Shown: one piece after another, positions 35,066 through 42,052 of the stretch
Position numbering within the stretch: position 1 is the first letter of the stretch
How the letters are laid out: every line of letters begins with the position of its first letter
DNA from: a virus
Length of the DNA stretch: 64,000 nt
Virus record (IMG/VR): IMGVR_UViG_3300036766_000678
Span: 116,417 to 180,416 of that record
Direction: 5' to 3' (one strand)
The notes under the pieces: generated by a model
Database searches by the model: none
The model's input: only the letters and a program-made list of their open reading frames with translations
What the model was told of the DNA's origin: nothing
Made by a program: the position numbers and the translations under genes

Positions 35066-36574
35066 TTATTTCTTTTGGAGTTCTTTTTCCAAATCTTCTT
35101 CGGACTCTTTCATGTTGGTGGGAATGTTATCTACTCTGGCGATACTTTCAATTCCTGTAGCTGGATCGGTTACAATTTTCCAGGGGCTCTGCACTTCCGC
35201 AGACTTATTTAGTTCAGCTACTTTAGCAATTACTTCTGCTTTAGAAGCATGAGATTGAATTTCTGGTTGTGCCTTTGCATAAGATATTCCACAAGCTTCA
35301 CAAGACATATTATCTTTGACTCCGTTAGAAAGATCCCGACCCTCTGATCCACATACGGGGCAACTACCACAATGAGATTCAGTTTTTAGAGAAGATTCTG
35401 CAAATTTAGAAGTAAAATGTTCAGCAATCTCAACCCAATCAACTTCTGCCAATGCCCAATTAATCATATCATCCCATAAAGATGCACCGAGATCTGGTTT
35501 AGCTTCCTCAACCAAATTCTTTAATGATTCTGCTAATTGATTTGGATCTTGAATTGTCTGGGCCATTTCAGCAGAAACTGCATTAAGTCCCTGATCATTA
35601 TCAAGCCACAATGCAACTTGCCATGTCTCAGAATTTTTCCAGCCCTGATAATCCGCTTTCTTATTTAAATTAGCATTTACGAACATTTTGGGTGTATCGA
35701 AACGACAAATTGTATAACTTTTGCCATTTGCGGTTATAATAAATCTTTCACCTTCTGTAGCAGTAATTTCATAATCTCCACCAGCACTTAAAATTGTGCC
35801 TTCTTTTGACATCACACTCCTGGCGAGAGTTATCTTGTTTCCTATTTTTAACTCGTCTGGATCTCTCACTAGAAAAGCATCTACTTTTAAAGAGGCTTTC
35901 TTATCCTGTGGTTCACCTGGTTGCTTTGTCACGTCTTGCCTTTCCTCAGCTTCACGACCATTACCTGCACCAGCTTGGGTTGTCTTCTCTTTGTCAGAGA
36001 TAACGAAATCTTTATCTTTGGCTTCTTTTCCTTCCCAATTCTGCTTACCTGTTTCTGGCTTAGCCCCAGAAAAAATATCCTTTTCTTTAGGTTCTTCTGG
36101 CTTAGCTTCTTTAGTGTACTTATCAAAAGATTTTTGCCAATCTAACTGGGCAGACATTCCAACGTGTTCGAGAACTTCCTTCTCGCACTTCTCACGACTA
36201 GAGGCCACATCACGCTTCGCCTTTTCTTTTAACTCGACAGCCATTTCTGGGAGGTTTTGAGCTTTCTCTCCCCTAATATTCATTAGCCATTCTGCGAGAG
36301 CATAATCACTCAAGATCTTAACACTTTTTTCATAATCTTTCTTAAGAGTATCTTCAACAGTATCAAAAGAGGAATATGCAGCCGTTTTCCCCAAAGCTTT
36401 TGCTTCTGCTTCTAGATTAGCATTGTATTCTTTGTCAACTTGATCTGCATCAATTTTCATTGATTCTTGAAGCCACGTACTGGCTTTAACCTTTTTATCA
36501 AATTCAGTCTGAGCATCAGTCTGCTCTGCTTCAATCTCAATCTTATTATTCAAAAATTTATTAAGCCATTCCAT
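35066..36574 (-). CDS. Large virion-region protein with a GWKNSETWQVALW domain and zinc ribbon
   Basis: 502 aa. A helical N-terminal half (AEQTDAQTEFDKKVKASTW) is followed by an acidic Lys/Glu/Gly linker, a small beta domain near 235-305 (DELKIGNKITLARSVMSKEG), then YQGWKNSETWQVALWLDN near 318, the hallmark of a phage family annotated DUF7249-like. A zinc ribbon CGSCPVCGSEG..CEACG comes near 410. Junction strings LGKTAAYS, LNKKADYQ and LNKSAEVQ separate the parts. Not previously assigned a function that I know; it heads the row of long virion-region proteins. Confidence 0.6.
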   Translation of the reverse strand: MEWLNKFLNNKIEIEAEQTDAQTEFDKKVKASTWLQESMKIDADQVDKEYNANLEAEAKALGKTAAYSSFDTVEDTLKKDYEKSVKILSDYALAEWLMNIRGEKAQNLPEMAVELKEKAKRDVASSREKCEKEVLEHVGMSAQLDWQKSFDKYTKEAKPEEPKEKDIFSGAKPETGKQNWEGKEAKDKDFVISDKEKTTQAGAGNGREAEERQDVTKQPGEPQDKKASLKVDAFLVRDPDELKIGNKITLARSVMSKEGTILSAGGDYEITATEGERFIITANGKSYTICRFDTPKMFVNANLNKKADYQGWKNSETWQVALWLDNDQGLNAVSAEMAQTIQDPNQLAESLKNLVEEAKPDLGASLWDDMINWALAEVDWVEIAEHFTSKFAESSLKTESHCGSCPVCGSEGRDLSNGVKDNMSCEACGISYAKAQPEIQSHASKAEVIAKVAELNKSAEVQSPWKIVTDPATGIESIARVDNIPTNMKESEEDLEKELQKK

Positions 36575-36584
36575 AGTAATCTCC

Positions 36585-36779
36585 TTAAATTTTACTTCTA
36601 TATTTGTCTAAAATCTGTTTATTGTATTTTTCTTCGAGATACTTCAAATTATCTGGAACAAATCCAGCATTACAATTTTCCCAAGTTCCTGCTACACCAC
36701 AATACCAACAATAAATATGTGGGTTATTTTGATGTACTCTTTTGTCATGCCCACATCTACAAGGAAAGTTTTCGTTCAT
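36585..36779 (-). CDS. Zinc miniprotein with NLEYLE tail
   Basis: 64 aa. Ligands FPCRCGHDKRVH and CWYC, plus one Cys (NCNAGF). Tail VPDNLKYLEEKYNKQ then ILDKYRSKI. Its start overlaps the tail codons of the gene upstream by 23 nt. Sequence closest by eye to the copies at 27.3 and 36.8 kb. Function unknown. Confidence 0.8.
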   Translation of the reverse strand: MNENFPCRCGHDKRVHQNNPHIYCWYCGVAGTWENCNAGFVPDNLKYLEEKYNKQILDKYRSKI

Positions 36780-36963
36780 ATATTTGTTTGAAAAAAGCTA
36801 AGTTATCACCTTTAAACTCAACACACAAACAAAAGTTACAAAAAACATCAGAGTCTAAAAATCGTCTCGCATGTTTTTTAAATTCCTTAGAGGAGTGAAC
36901 ATGCAAATATTTCTTATGCCCACAAATACAAGGGAAGTTAGTATCCAAAATCAAGATCCCCAT
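36757..36963 (-). CDS. Zinc miniprotein with divergent NLEYLE tail
   Basis: 68 aa from the ATG giving MGILILDTNFPCICGH; longer upstream reading is a shadow of the 58-aa gene in the other frame. Ligands FPCICGHKKYLH and CNFCLC. The tail FKGDNLAFFKQIYERK keeps the spacing but swaps Y-L-E for F-F-K, one of the most diverged clear copies. Function unknown. Confidence 0.72.
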   Translation of the reverse strand: MGILILDTNFPCICGHKKYLHVHSSKEFKKHARRFLDSDVFCNFCLCVEFKGDNLAFFKQIYERKLSL

Positions 36964-37114
36964 TTTCCTCTTCAGCTTCTTCAAGAGCTTTTTGGATCTC
37001 AGCCTTTGTACTAGATCTTTTATAAGTATTTTTCTTTGGAATTTCGATCTTTGTAGCAGGATTGAAGTCACCTTTATTAGGCCAACTTTTTCTTATTTTT
37101 ATTTCGTCGTTCAT
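36938..37114 (-). CDS. 58-aa basic/acidic phage protein (FNPATKIEIPKK type)
   Basis: 58 aa. Contains SWPNKGDFNPATKIEIPKKN, then TYKRSSTKAEIQKALEEAEEE. Short phage proteins of the pattern NPxTKxxxxKKxYxR are frequent in myovirus genomes, with no known function. It overlaps tail-bearing genes at both ends. The acidic end EEENGDLDFGY is peculiar to this copy. Confidence 0.65.
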   Translation of the reverse strand: MNDEIKIRKSWPNKGDFNPATKIEIPKKNTYKRSSTKAEIQKALEEAEEENGDLDFGY

Positions 37115-37322
37115 TTTCTAACTTTTCCTCATATTTCTTTTCTAAATATTTTAAATTATCTTTCGGTCTATATTTTTTGCACTTACAATCTCGATCAAAA
37201 TTATTCCCCGTTAAACCAGTACATTTATCATTGTGAGCTTGTTCTGAATGTAAACATTTACAAACATCTTCGCCCCAACAAAGAAGTTCTCTAAGATTAG
37301 AATTTAAAGCTCGTTCTTTCAT
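37077..37322 (-). CDS. Zinc miniprotein with NLEYLE tail, first gene after a 54-bp element
   Basis: 81 aa. Ligands VCKCLHSEQAH, a lone Cys, and CKCKKY. Tail PKDNLKYLEKKYEEK runs into a basic end (NERRNKNKKK). Copy 3 of the 54-bp element stops about 18 nt before its ATG, so it would be the leader gene of that transcript. Function unknown. Confidence 0.8.
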   Translation of the reverse strand: MKERALNSNLRELLCWGEDVCKCLHSEQAHNDKCTGLTGNNFDRDCKCKKYRPKDNLKYLEKKYEEKLENERRNKNKKKLA

Positions 37323-37340
37323 TATTATCTACTTATAAAT

Positions 37341-37394
37341 GCATTGCACAAACAATAATCCCTAATATAACTCATTTTAGTTATATTTTTACAT
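37341..37394 (-). promoter_or_regulatory. 54-bp conserved intergenic element, copy 3 (putative phage promoter)
   Basis: Core ATGTAAAAATATAACTAAAA identical to copies 1 and 2, then TGAGTTATATTAGGGATTAT and TGTTTGTGCAATGC; the last ten bases have diverged. It begins at the stop codon of the upstream tail-bearing gene. In all three copies the element is immediately upstream of a short leader gene and then long virion-region genes, consistent with a late promoter. Confidence 0.58.
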
Positions 37395-37573
37395 TAATAT
37401 TTAATCTTATCTACTTTACTATTATAAAGCCATTCAAGATATTCAAGGTTAGTCATGCTCTCATACCAAACACATTTACATTTTTTATCTTCACAACGAT
37501 ATTTGGGATCTTTAGGGAAATACAGCATATGGTATTGTTTATGGCCACAAGTTTTACAGGGCATTTTAAACAT
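37394..37573 (-). CDS. Zinc miniprotein with NLEYLE tail
   Basis: 59 aa. Ligands MPCKTCGHKQYH, a lone Cys and CKCVWY. Tail SMTNLEYLEWLYNSK then VDKIKY. It directly follows the ClpP-like gene and ends where the third 54-bp element begins. An in-frame ATG three codons later is a possible alternative start. Function unknown. Confidence 0.75.
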   Translation of the reverse strand: MFKMPCKTCGHKQYHMLYFPKDPKYRCEDKKCKCVWYESMTNLEYLEWLYNSKVDKIKY

Positions 37574-37582
37574 TGTTATTTA

Positions 37583-38212
37583 TTAGAAATTGCACTTAGA
37601 AAGATTTTTAAGATTCTTCTTAGGAATGTTAATTACTTCGTGGGCTATGCCAGTAGATAAGCACTCTTCTGGAAAGAAGTAACGATTCAAACCAGTATTT
37701 AATAATGATAGCCATTCATCTTGACTTATTTTAGTACGAGAAGCATACCAAGAACTCCACCTCTGAAAATACTGTTTGTGCAAATCTGCTTCGGCGTTAA
37801 TTTGAGGAAGTGTTTGGCGTTCTAACATAGCTGACCCCGAATGTGCCATACAAACTGTATTTGGGTATAAAATTCTATGGTCACATGAAAGATAAATATC
37901 AAATGCTGCTGACATTGCTTTCCCAAAAACAACCCCAATAACAGGGACAGGACAAGTTAAAATAGCATCAACAACAGCTTGACCAGCCTCAATAGAACCT
38001 CCCTCGCTATGAAGAAGAAGCTTAATGGGCTTATTATTCTTCTGAGCTAACGTAGTAAGAGGTAAAACAACTCTTTCAATAACATCGTCTTTAATTTCTC
38101 CTGTTAAAAGAATTGTGCGATCTTTTAAAAGAGCTTGATAACTCTCAAAACAAAATTGATCGAACGGAGAAAATTGTGGTTGTTGTTCATTATCATTATC
38201 TTGTGGTTTCAT
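37583..38212 (-). CDS. ClpP-like serine protease
   Basis: 209 aa from the ATG behind GGAGAAG (MKPQDNDNEQ); an upstream ATG is a shadow in the preceding gene. The ClpP/crotonase fold is clear: HSEGGSIEAGQAV (oxyanion loop near 71), GKAMSAAFD with nucleophile Ser101, and CMAHSGS with His124. ClpP-family proteins in phages may act in prohead maturation or general proteolysis; here a separate prohead protease exists, so a degradative or regulatory role, perhaps with a host unfoldase, is more likely. It sits among NLEYLE-tail genes, which is notable if the tail were a degradation signal. Confidence 0.85.
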   Translation of the reverse strand: MKPQDNDNEQQPQFSPFDQFCFESYQALLKDRTILLTGEIKDDVIERVVLPLTTLAQKNNKPIKLLLHSEGGSIEAGQAVVDAILTCPVPVIGVVFGKAMSAAFDIYLSCDHRILYPNTVCMAHSGSAMLERQTLPQINAEADLHKQYFQRWSSWYASRTKISQDEWLSLLNTGLNRYFFPEECLSTGIAHEVINIPKKNLKNLSKCNF

Positions 38213-38477
38213 TTTTCTTCTCCAATTTCCCATATTTCCATTCAAGGAATTCTAAATTGTCTGGGTACTTTGATAGTAATCTGACATATGCACATAATTC
38301 ATTAACTATTCTTAAAGCTTGGTCAGTATTAAAAGTACCTTTACCATTACGTTCCCAACATCTAGATGCGAATCCTACAGCCAAATGCATATTCTCTACA
38401 TAATTTTCAGCATTCAATATTTGTGGTTTATTTTTATCATGGTCGAAGACTTCTCTTTCTTTTCTTAAATCAAACAT
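38196..38477 (-). CDS. Non-zinc protein carrying an NLEYLE tail
   Basis: 93 aa with only two cysteines, far apart, so no zinc module. The body (NAENYVENMHLAVGFASRC, TDQALRIVNELCAYVRLLSKY) looks like a small all-helical domain. The tail YPDNLEFLEWKYGKLEKK is of full quality, showing that the tail occurs without the zinc unit. Overlaps ClpP-like gene by 17 nt. Function unknown. Confidence 0.75.
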   Translation of the reverse strand: MFDLRKEREVFDHDKNKPQILNAENYVENMHLAVGFASRCWERNGKGTFNTDQALRIVNELCAYVRLLSKYPDNLEFLEWKYGKLEKKNETTR

Positions 38478-38718
38478 TGTTATTCCTATTATATTTCCAT
38501 TCTAAATAATGCAATGAATCTAATTTAAAATTCTCACAATCACAAGATTTTCTAGGGAATCCACCCCTTACTGAACAAGGATGTTTCTGTTCCTTATGCC
38601 CATCTAACCAACATCCAATATTATTTTCATTTTCCCACGTATCTTTAGTTAAATAACAAACATGTTCCCAAAGTGGATGTTTACAAAGGCATAGTGGTTC
38701 ATACTCTTGCTCTATCAT
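38470..38718 (-). CDS. Zinc miniprotein with NLEYLE tail
   Basis: 82 aa. Ligands PLCLCKHPLWEH, Cys in IGCWLDGH, Cys in HPCSVRG, then CDC. Tail KLDSLHYLEWKYNRN. The region between the Cys groups is longer than usual and has several His, so it may bind a second zinc. Function unknown. Confidence 0.8.
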   Translation of the reverse strand: MIEQEYEPLCLCKHPLWEHVCYLTKDTWENENNIGCWLDGHKEQKHPCSVRGGFPRKSCDCENFKLDSLHYLEWKYNRNNNV

Positions 38719-39011
38719 TAAAATTCATTTTCAAGCTTTTTAGCAAGTTCTGGATTCTGCTTACCATAGTTCTTACCACAGTTCTGACATGCTTTATTAA
38801 CTTCATCCAATGTTATCTCTTTACCAAGAGCTTGAGAAAATTTTACTGCAATATCGTCTTTGAGGCAACTAATTTGGCAGCAATCTTTACATATAGGGTT
38901 ATTATCTAGTATGGGACAGGGATGAAATAGGATGTGATTACCTTTATCACAAACGCATAAAGTACAAACATTTTCAAAATCATACAAATCTTTATTCGTG
39001 TCTTGATTCAT
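38718..39011 (-). CDS. Cys-rich hypothetical protein without the tail
   Basis: 97 aa with about eleven Cys: VCTLCVCDKGNH, HPCP, CKDCCQISC and CQNCGKNYG, enough for two zinc sites. The end (PELAKKLENEF) is helical but does not match the tail pattern. It is flanked on both sides by tail-bearing genes with 1- and 20-nt overlaps. Function unknown. Confidence 0.72.
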   Translation of the reverse strand: MNQDTNKDLYDFENVCTLCVCDKGNHILFHPCPILDNNPICKDCCQISCLKDDIAVKFSQALGKEITLDEVNKACQNCGKNYGKQNPELAKKLENEF

Positions 39012-39168
39012 ATAATCGTTCTAAATATTGAAGATTATCTAATTTAAAATCATGATAAGCTACTTCTTCCCCTTTAGACTGATAACAGCCAGAACAATAC
39101 ACATATAAATATAAATTATTATGATTGTTATAGCCATGCCCACAAATACATGGAGCATTATTTCCCAT
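38992..39168 (-). CDS. Zinc miniprotein with NLEYLE tail
   Basis: 58 aa from ATG (an in-frame GTG three codons earlier is less likely). Ligands PCICGHGYNNH and CSGC. Tail KLDNLQYLERLYESRHE. The zinc module is compact with only two Cys pairs. Function unknown. Confidence 0.78.
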   Translation of the reverse strand: MGNNAPCICGHGYNNHNNLYLYVYCSGCYQSKGEEVAYHDFKLDNLQYLERLYESRHE

Positions 39169-39271
39169 CAAGTTCACACCACCTATAGCTACAATCTATA
39201 CAAAGATATTCTCCATGAGCTATATAAATAGCTATGCCTTTACAACTTAAACAACGAATGTTAGAGGTCAT
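39158..39271 (-). CDS. 37-aa zinc-ribbon miniprotein
   Basis: Two Cys pairs, CLSC and CIDC, 17 residues apart, as in a minimal zinc ribbon; ends YRWCELDGK. Overlaps its neighbours by about 11 nt on each side, which fits the packing of the cluster. No tail. Function unknown. Confidence 0.6.
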   Translation of the reverse strand: MTSNIRCLSCKGIAIYIAHGEYLCIDCSYRWCELDGK

Positions 39272-39440
39272 TTTGTTCTTTTAAAATGGCATCGTAGGTC
39301 TGCTTTCTATTTTGAAAAGAAGAATCCCCAATAATTCGAAGATCTGGATATTTATTAAATAACCAATGTGTTGCCTCTTTCCAACGAATGCTTGGTAAAA
39401 CTTCAAATTTAATTCCCTTGGTAGAAGTATAAATTTCCAT
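39261..39440 (-). CDS. 59-aa hypothetical protein
   Basis: Small alpha/beta-looking protein (EIYTSTKGIKFEVLPSIRW, HWLFNKYPDLRIIGDS). It starts in a TAATG overlap with the upstream winged-helix-like gene. No family recognised. Confidence 0.65.
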   Translation of the reverse strand: MEIYTSTKGIKFEVLPSIRWKEATHWLFNKYPDLRIIGDSSFQNRKQTYDAILKEQNDL

Positions 39441-39817
39441 TATTTCTCCTTTTTTGGTAATCGAATATTATCAGCATACTTATTATTTTTTGGGTTACGA
39501 TCAAAACCTTTATAATAAAAATTGTCTCCAGTCCTTATTGCTTGTTCATTTCTAAGACATTCATCTCCTTTAGATGTTATTTGATATAAAAACATATCTG
39601 GAGAAATTACATATTGCTTTTTTAAACGATCATTAATTACTTCTGGGTTATCTACTCTTTTAATTAAACCATCCTCAAGGAATTTCTTTATATATCCTTC
39701 AATAATTTTTTGATGCTTCTTCATAGCATGTACAGAGAGAAAGATAATATTATACCAATTATGTGGGCGATTATCACCAAACAAACACAAAAAATTATAC
39801 CTTTCTAATCTTGTCAT
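39440..39817 (-). CDS. Hypothetical protein, possible winged-helix
   Basis: 125 aa. Helices followed by a strand-like wing (FLEDGLIKRVDN, QYVISPDMFLYQITSKGDECL) resemble a PadR/MarR-like winged helix: KKFLEDGLI and YQITSKG are typical of such folds. Basic C-terminal tail (NPKNNKYADNIRLPKKEK). A DNA-binding regulator is plausible but not proven. Confidence 0.6.
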   Translation of the reverse strand: MTRLERYNFLCLFGDNRPHNWYNIIFLSVHAMKKHQKIIEGYIKKFLEDGLIKRVDNPEVINDRLKKQYVISPDMFLYQITSKGDECLRNEQAIRTGDNFYYKGFDRNPKNNKYADNIRLPKKEK

Positions 39818-39828
39818 AATTTGCTTTT

Positions 39829-40404
39829 TTAAAATACGGGTTCAATATTTGCTTCATCACACCATTGCTGAAGTTTCTTTGTGCTGTACCCACGTTCCAA
39901 TTTACCTGTTTTCTTATTCAAACGGCTAAATGGAATCTTTCCCGCTGGAAATTCTATATTATAAATAGATACACCACTATCACTAAGTTTCTGAATAACT
40001 GTACCTACTCTTCCTACCCAGTTGATCTTCCCTTTACCTGCATTGGGTTGCCACGTAACTCTTACCTTGCTACCAACTCTAATCGACGTTGAAAAAGTAT
40101 TTAGGGATTCAGCTTCTTCTAATTCTTCTTTACTAACTTGATCCAAAGGAACCTCTTCAGTAATTACTTCGTCTGGAACTACTTTCGGTTCTAGGGCCAT
40201 TGCTGGCGCATCAGCTTTAGGGGGCTCAGGACGAGCAGTTATTGGTTGGTTATTTAAGGGTTCCTGAAGAGCTTTTTTAAGGACAGCTTCTGCGGAAGTG
40301 GGTACTTCTACTTGTGTTACATTGAGAAACTTAAGTACCTCTTCTTCAGTTTTACCTGTCATCTTTGCTAACGTTTGTACCATAATCGGATTAATATCAT
40401 TCAT
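39829..40404 (-). CDS. Hypothetical protein with Pro-rich linker and SH3/KOW-like end
   Basis: 191 aa from MNDINPIMVQ, whose ATG overlaps the upstream stop (TAATG) and has a GGAG site. Helical N-terminus (TLAKMTGKTEEEVLKFLN), a Pro/Ala/Glu linker, then a beta barrel with RVGSKVRVTWQPNAGKGKINW and GRVGTVIQKLSDSG. This resembles a KOW/SH3 RNA- or protein-binding domain. Role unknown. Confidence 0.68.
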   Translation of the reverse strand: MNDINPIMVQTLAKMTGKTEEEVLKFLNVTQVEVPTSAEAVLKKALQEPLNNQPITARPEPPKADAPAMALEPKVVPDEVITEEVPLDQVSKEELEEAESLNTFSTSIRVGSKVRVTWQPNAGKGKINWVGRVGTVIQKLSDSGVSIYNIEFPAGKIPFSRLNKKTGKLERGYSTKKLQQWCDEANIEPVF

Positions 40405-40565
40405 TATTGTATCTCCAATACATAATCTACAAACTTTACCCAACTACCAGCTCCTGCCGTTTCATGTTTCCAATTTTCCAAGAGAAGATTCAATTCAACA
40501 ACGAGTTGAGTAGCTTGTTCTTTCTTTAATTTGATTTCACCTTTTTCTGTTTTTATCACTATCAT
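40404..40565 (-). CDS. 53-aa hypothetical protein
   Basis: Begins with a short beta hairpin (MIVIKTEKGEIKLKKE) then two helices (ATQLVVELNLLLENW). Its stop shares a base with the start of the next gene. No family recognised. Confidence 0.65.
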   Translation of the reverse strand: MIVIKTEKGEIKLKKEQATQLVVELNLLLENWKHETAGAGSWVKFVDYVLEIQ

Positions 40566-40577
40566 ATTCGGTCCCCA

Positions 40578-40739
40578 TTAAATATTCTTAGAGGCATAAT
40601 CTAATATATCTTCTTCTAATTTATTAATAAGTCTTATAAGTTCAATATTTTCTTCTAATGTAATCCTTCCAGACTTTTCTAACCAATTAACATAATCATA
40701 TACATTAGTAACTTTTTCTTTAGATTTTTTATTTTTCAT
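40578..40739 (-). CDS. 53-aa charged helical protein
   Basis: Starts at MKNKKSKEKV, with GGAG 9 nt upstream and an 11-nt overlap with the preceding gene. Helical and charged (YDYVNWLEKSGRITLEENIE, INKLEEDILDYAS). The string VNWLEKSG is only superficially like the NLEYLE tail and is internal. Function unknown. Confidence 0.65.
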   Translation of the reverse strand: MKNKKSKEKVTNVYDYVNWLEKSGRITLEENIELIRLINKLEEDILDYASKNI

Positions 40740-40893
40740 TTTCTTTCTCCAATGCTTCAACATGAGAATCAAATTCTTTTTTAGAGACAAGCTTGATGAG
40801 AAGATTATTTTTCATAATTTCTTTAGCTAAATATTTGACAGCATATAACCCGTCTTTTGTATTTGGAACAACAAATACTGCATTAGTTTCCAT
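40729..40893 (-). CDS. 54-aa hypothetical protein
   Basis: Good ribosome site (AGGAGATAAAA). Contains a hydrophobic beginning (METNAVFVVPNTKDG) and a charged helix (KKEFDSHVEALEKENEK). Overlaps the next gene by 11 nt. No family recognised. Confidence 0.65.
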   Translation of the reverse strand: METNAVFVVPNTKDGLYAVKYLAKEIMKNNLLIKLVSKKEFDSHVEALEKENEK

Positions 40894-40902
40894 TTTTATC
40901 TC

Positions 40903-41022
40903 CTATAATAACTCAATTGTAATAGCGGCAGTAAGTAGGATAGCTCCACCAAGAAGCAATCCAAAATACTTAACTATTCCAATTGCTACACAAACCATTC
41001 CCATTAACATTAGCCAATTCAC
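40903..41022 (-). CDS. 39-aa membrane miniprotein with GTG start
   Basis: Starts at GTG with AAAGGAG 5 nt upstream; later in-frame ATGs are possible. Nearly all residues are hydrophobic (LMLMGMVCVAIGIVKYF, GLLLGGAILLTAAI), predicting one or two transmembrane helices. Located right after an extended -10 site. Could be a small holin-like or membrane-perturbing peptide; no evidence beyond hydrophobicity. Confidence 0.6.
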   Translation of the reverse strand: MNWLMLMGMVCVAIGIVKYFGLLLGGAILLTAAITIELL

Positions 41023-41039
41023 AATAACTCCTTTACACT

Positions 41040-41048
41040 ACTATATCA
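41040..41048 (-). promoter_or_regulatory. Extended -10 promoter-like site (TGATATAGT)
   Basis: ATCTGATATAGTAGTG lies inside the first codons downstream of the preceding gene's end and 18 nt before the GTG start of the 39-aa membrane protein. TGn plus TATAGT, no clear -35. Identical in its central nine bases to the site before the portal operon. Confidence 0.35.
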
Positions 41049-41055
41049 GATATTT

Positions 41056-41388
41056 CTAAGCCTGCGGTGGAATAACCTCTGGTATTACCAGAACTTCTAC
41101 TTGAACTGGAGTATTAGTTACTTGTTGTACCTGCTCTGTTGTTGGTTTAATAATCTCTGTTTGGGCTTTCTTTTGGGCATCTTCGGCTTGAGCTTGCATT
41201 TTAGTGATTGTAGCTCCAATCTCCGCTGTAAGTTCTTCTTGGGTAAATGTACCTTTAGTAATTAACAGAGCTTGAATAGCTGCTCCACGGATTTCTTGCC
41301 CAGTAAAAGCTAAGCGTACTGAGTTCTCTAACATTTGAATGTATTGCTTCATTTGATTCATTTCACGAATGATAGTTTCGTCACGCAT
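41056..41388 (-). CDS. Hypothetical helical protein with Pro/Val-rich end
   Basis: 110 aa. Coiled-coil start (REMNQMKQYIQMLENSVRLA), then a helical middle and a Val/Pro/Gln-rich tail (QVQQVTNTPVQVEVLVIPEV). Resembles small phage proteins of unknown role. It starts 1 nt after the preceding tail-bearing gene's stop. Confidence 0.65.
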   Translation of the reverse strand: MRDETIIREMNQMKQYIQMLENSVRLAFTGQEIRGAAIQALLITKGTFTQEELTAEIGATITKMQAQAEDAQKKAQTEIIKPTTEQVQQVTNTPVQVEVLVIPEVIPPQA

Positions 41389-41389
41389 T

Positions 41390-41863
41390 TTATTTTATCC
41401 TTTTATTCTTTTTATGTTTCTTATCATATTCATTTTCTAAATATTCGAGGTTATCACGATCTTCTGGTTTGGCACATACATTACAGCTACAGTAATACCA
41501 ACCCTGTCCACGAATTTTACCTGGGGTTCCACATGTCTCGCAAGTTGTTATTGATTTCTTTTCTGCGTCTCTTTCAATTTTGTCAAACCCTGGGGGATAC
41601 GTGGTAAAATATAAGCGGAGCCCACCAAATTTTTCCTTTATCTGTGAAAATCGTGGCATCCAATCTCTATCTGCATTTGGATTGTCTTTAAGCCATTTTT
41701 TAATCAAAGGTTCAGCTTTTTGACAGGCATCATGGATAATTTGGTACCAACCATCATTACATTCGCAACCAAATCCCATAAGAGATTGTGTTAATGGTTT
41801 ATTAACATCCCCAAAACATAGAGGAAAATCTTTAACTAATTGTTTTTCTAATTCATTCCTCAT
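41390..41863 (-). CDS. KEKFGGLR-family phage protein with an appended NLEYLE tail
   Basis: 157 aa. The first 130 residues belong to a common phage family of unknown function: FGCECNDGWYQIIHDAC, then IKEKFGGLRLYF, then CETCGTPGKIRG..WYYCSC. Members usually end soon after the last Cys group. Here the sequence continues with KPEDRDNLEYLENEYDKKHKKNK, a full-quality tail. This is the clearest case of the tail being attached to an unrelated domain. Its start overlaps the upstream zinc protein gene by 4 nt. Confidence 0.8.
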   Translation of the reverse strand: MRNELEKQLVKDFPLCFGDVNKPLTQSLMGFGCECNDGWYQIIHDACQKAEPLIKKWLKDNPNADRDWMPRFSQIKEKFGGLRLYFTTYPPGFDKIERDAEKKSITTCETCGTPGKIRGQGWYYCSCNVCAKPEDRDNLEYLENEYDKKHKKNKRIK

Positions 41864-42051
41864 TTTGGTATCTTTATACAGTCAACAAGTCTTCGACCAT
41901 TTAATCCATTATATTCTGCTGAACATTCACACTCAGGACAAGATTGATACCCTGAAGGCATTTTACTTGCTTCGATTTCAAATTCTTCAAAGAAGTGCTT
42001 ACATGTAAGCTGGGTACAAAGATATAACCAGCCTTTCTTTTTCTTTTTCAT
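41860..42051 (-). CDS. Small zinc-binding protein
   Basis: 63 aa. Cys in LYLCTQLTCKHFFEEFE and CPECECSAEYN; basic N-terminus MKKKKKGWLYL. Pattern like a one-zinc ribbon. It follows the deformylase gene and overlaps the next start by ATGA. No tail. Function unknown. Confidence 0.68.
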   Translation of the reverse strand: MKKKKKGWLYLCTQLTCKHFFEEFEIEASKMPSGYQSCPECECSAEYNGLNGRRLVDCIKIPK

Positions 42052-42052
42052 A

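Noticed and set aside
40578-40739. YVNWLEKSG as a tail copy
   Set aside because: It is in the first third of the protein and only a partial match.
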